NCBI GenBank assembly: GCA_017989485.1
Contig: JAGNPU010000018.1
Span: forward strand, 1 to 12,852
Origin: Neisseriaceae bacterium
Lineage (GTDB): Bacteria > Pseudomonadota > Gammaproteobacteria > Burkholderiales > Neisseriaceae
Length of the DNA stretch: 12,852 bases
Reading direction: 5' to 3'
Under the pieces are notes generated by a model. That model had not been told where the DNA came from and ran no database searches. It saw only the letters and a list, made by a program, of their open reading frames with translations. Positions 12,817 to 12,852 of the stretch are shown in pieces (position 1 is the first letter of the stretch; each line of letters opens with the position of its first letter). The position numbers were made by a program, and so were the translations under genes.

Positions 12817-12852
12817 ATGCCCTGTAAAGCCCATCTGAGCTGTGGTTTGGGG

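Larger units (their letters stand above)
12467..12852. other. Gene-free tail with DnaA-box-like motifs
   Basis: No convincing coding region, tRNA or rRNA is seen in these 386 bases. The stretch is dominated by two copies of a repeat module (12483-12583 and 12716-12816) carrying TTATCCACA-like sites, separated by GC-rich DNA with stem-loops: CGGCC/GGCCG (12659-12663 with 12670-12674) and TAGGCCG/CGGCCTA (12678-12684 with 12691-12697). The mix of DnaA-box clusters, moderately AT-rich stretches (12528-12580, 12784-12816) and hairpins is what an origin or a DnaA-binding locus can look like. Whether it is oriC depends on what lies beyond the window. Confidence 0.5.

Noticed and set aside
1..12852. 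CRISPR arrays, insertion sequences, prophage genes, tRNA or rRNA
   Set aside because: No regularly spaced short repeats, transposase or phage motifs, or tRNA/rRNA-like sequences were seen on either strand.

Overview
The window comes from a proteobacterium with moderate GC content, most likely a betaproteobacterium of the Neisseriales. The main reason is the release factor 3 gene (prfC), whose protein reads, from memory and without an alignment, much closer to Neisseria-type RF3 than to the E. coli protein. Against that background the methionine locus is out of place: a divergent metJ/metB pair that closely resembles the E. coli arrangement, with a repressor family otherwise typical of Gammaproteobacteria.

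Layout, left to right. (1) The 3' end of an autotransporter (C-terminal outer-membrane beta-barrel) with a strong terminator. (2) A broad-specificity amino-acid racemase of the YgeA type. (3) rhlE, a DEAD-box RNA helicase with a long folded leader and a very strong terminator. (4) A four-gene catabolic operon: a GntR/FCD regulator behind a tandem palindromic operator, a DUF2848 protein, an amidase-signature hydrolase whose start overlaps the DUF2848 stop, and an ACS-family MFS transporter. Its best terminator lies inside the convergent neighbour. (5) On the minus strand, a small RBBP9/YdeN-type hydrolase and, upstream of it, metB. (6) metJ, divergent from metB, with three in-phase Met boxes over the metB promoter; MetJ is short (79 residues). 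(7) prfC and an MscS-type channel gene, separated by a terminator. (8) A gene-free tail of about 385 bases holding two copies, 233 bases apart, of a roughly 100-base module rich in DnaA-box-like motifs.

How the parts work together. The MFS-amidase-DUF2848-GntR operon looks like a self-contained, substrate-induced uptake and breakdown route for an unidentified, probably anionic, amide; DUF2848 has no assigned function. The metJ/metB region is a methionine biosynthesis gene under corepressor control by its divergent partner. The right-hand repeats are the least explained feature and may be part of a replication origin or a DnaA-binding locus.

All family assignments come from reading motifs in the translations and comparing with remembered family members. 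No database search was run.
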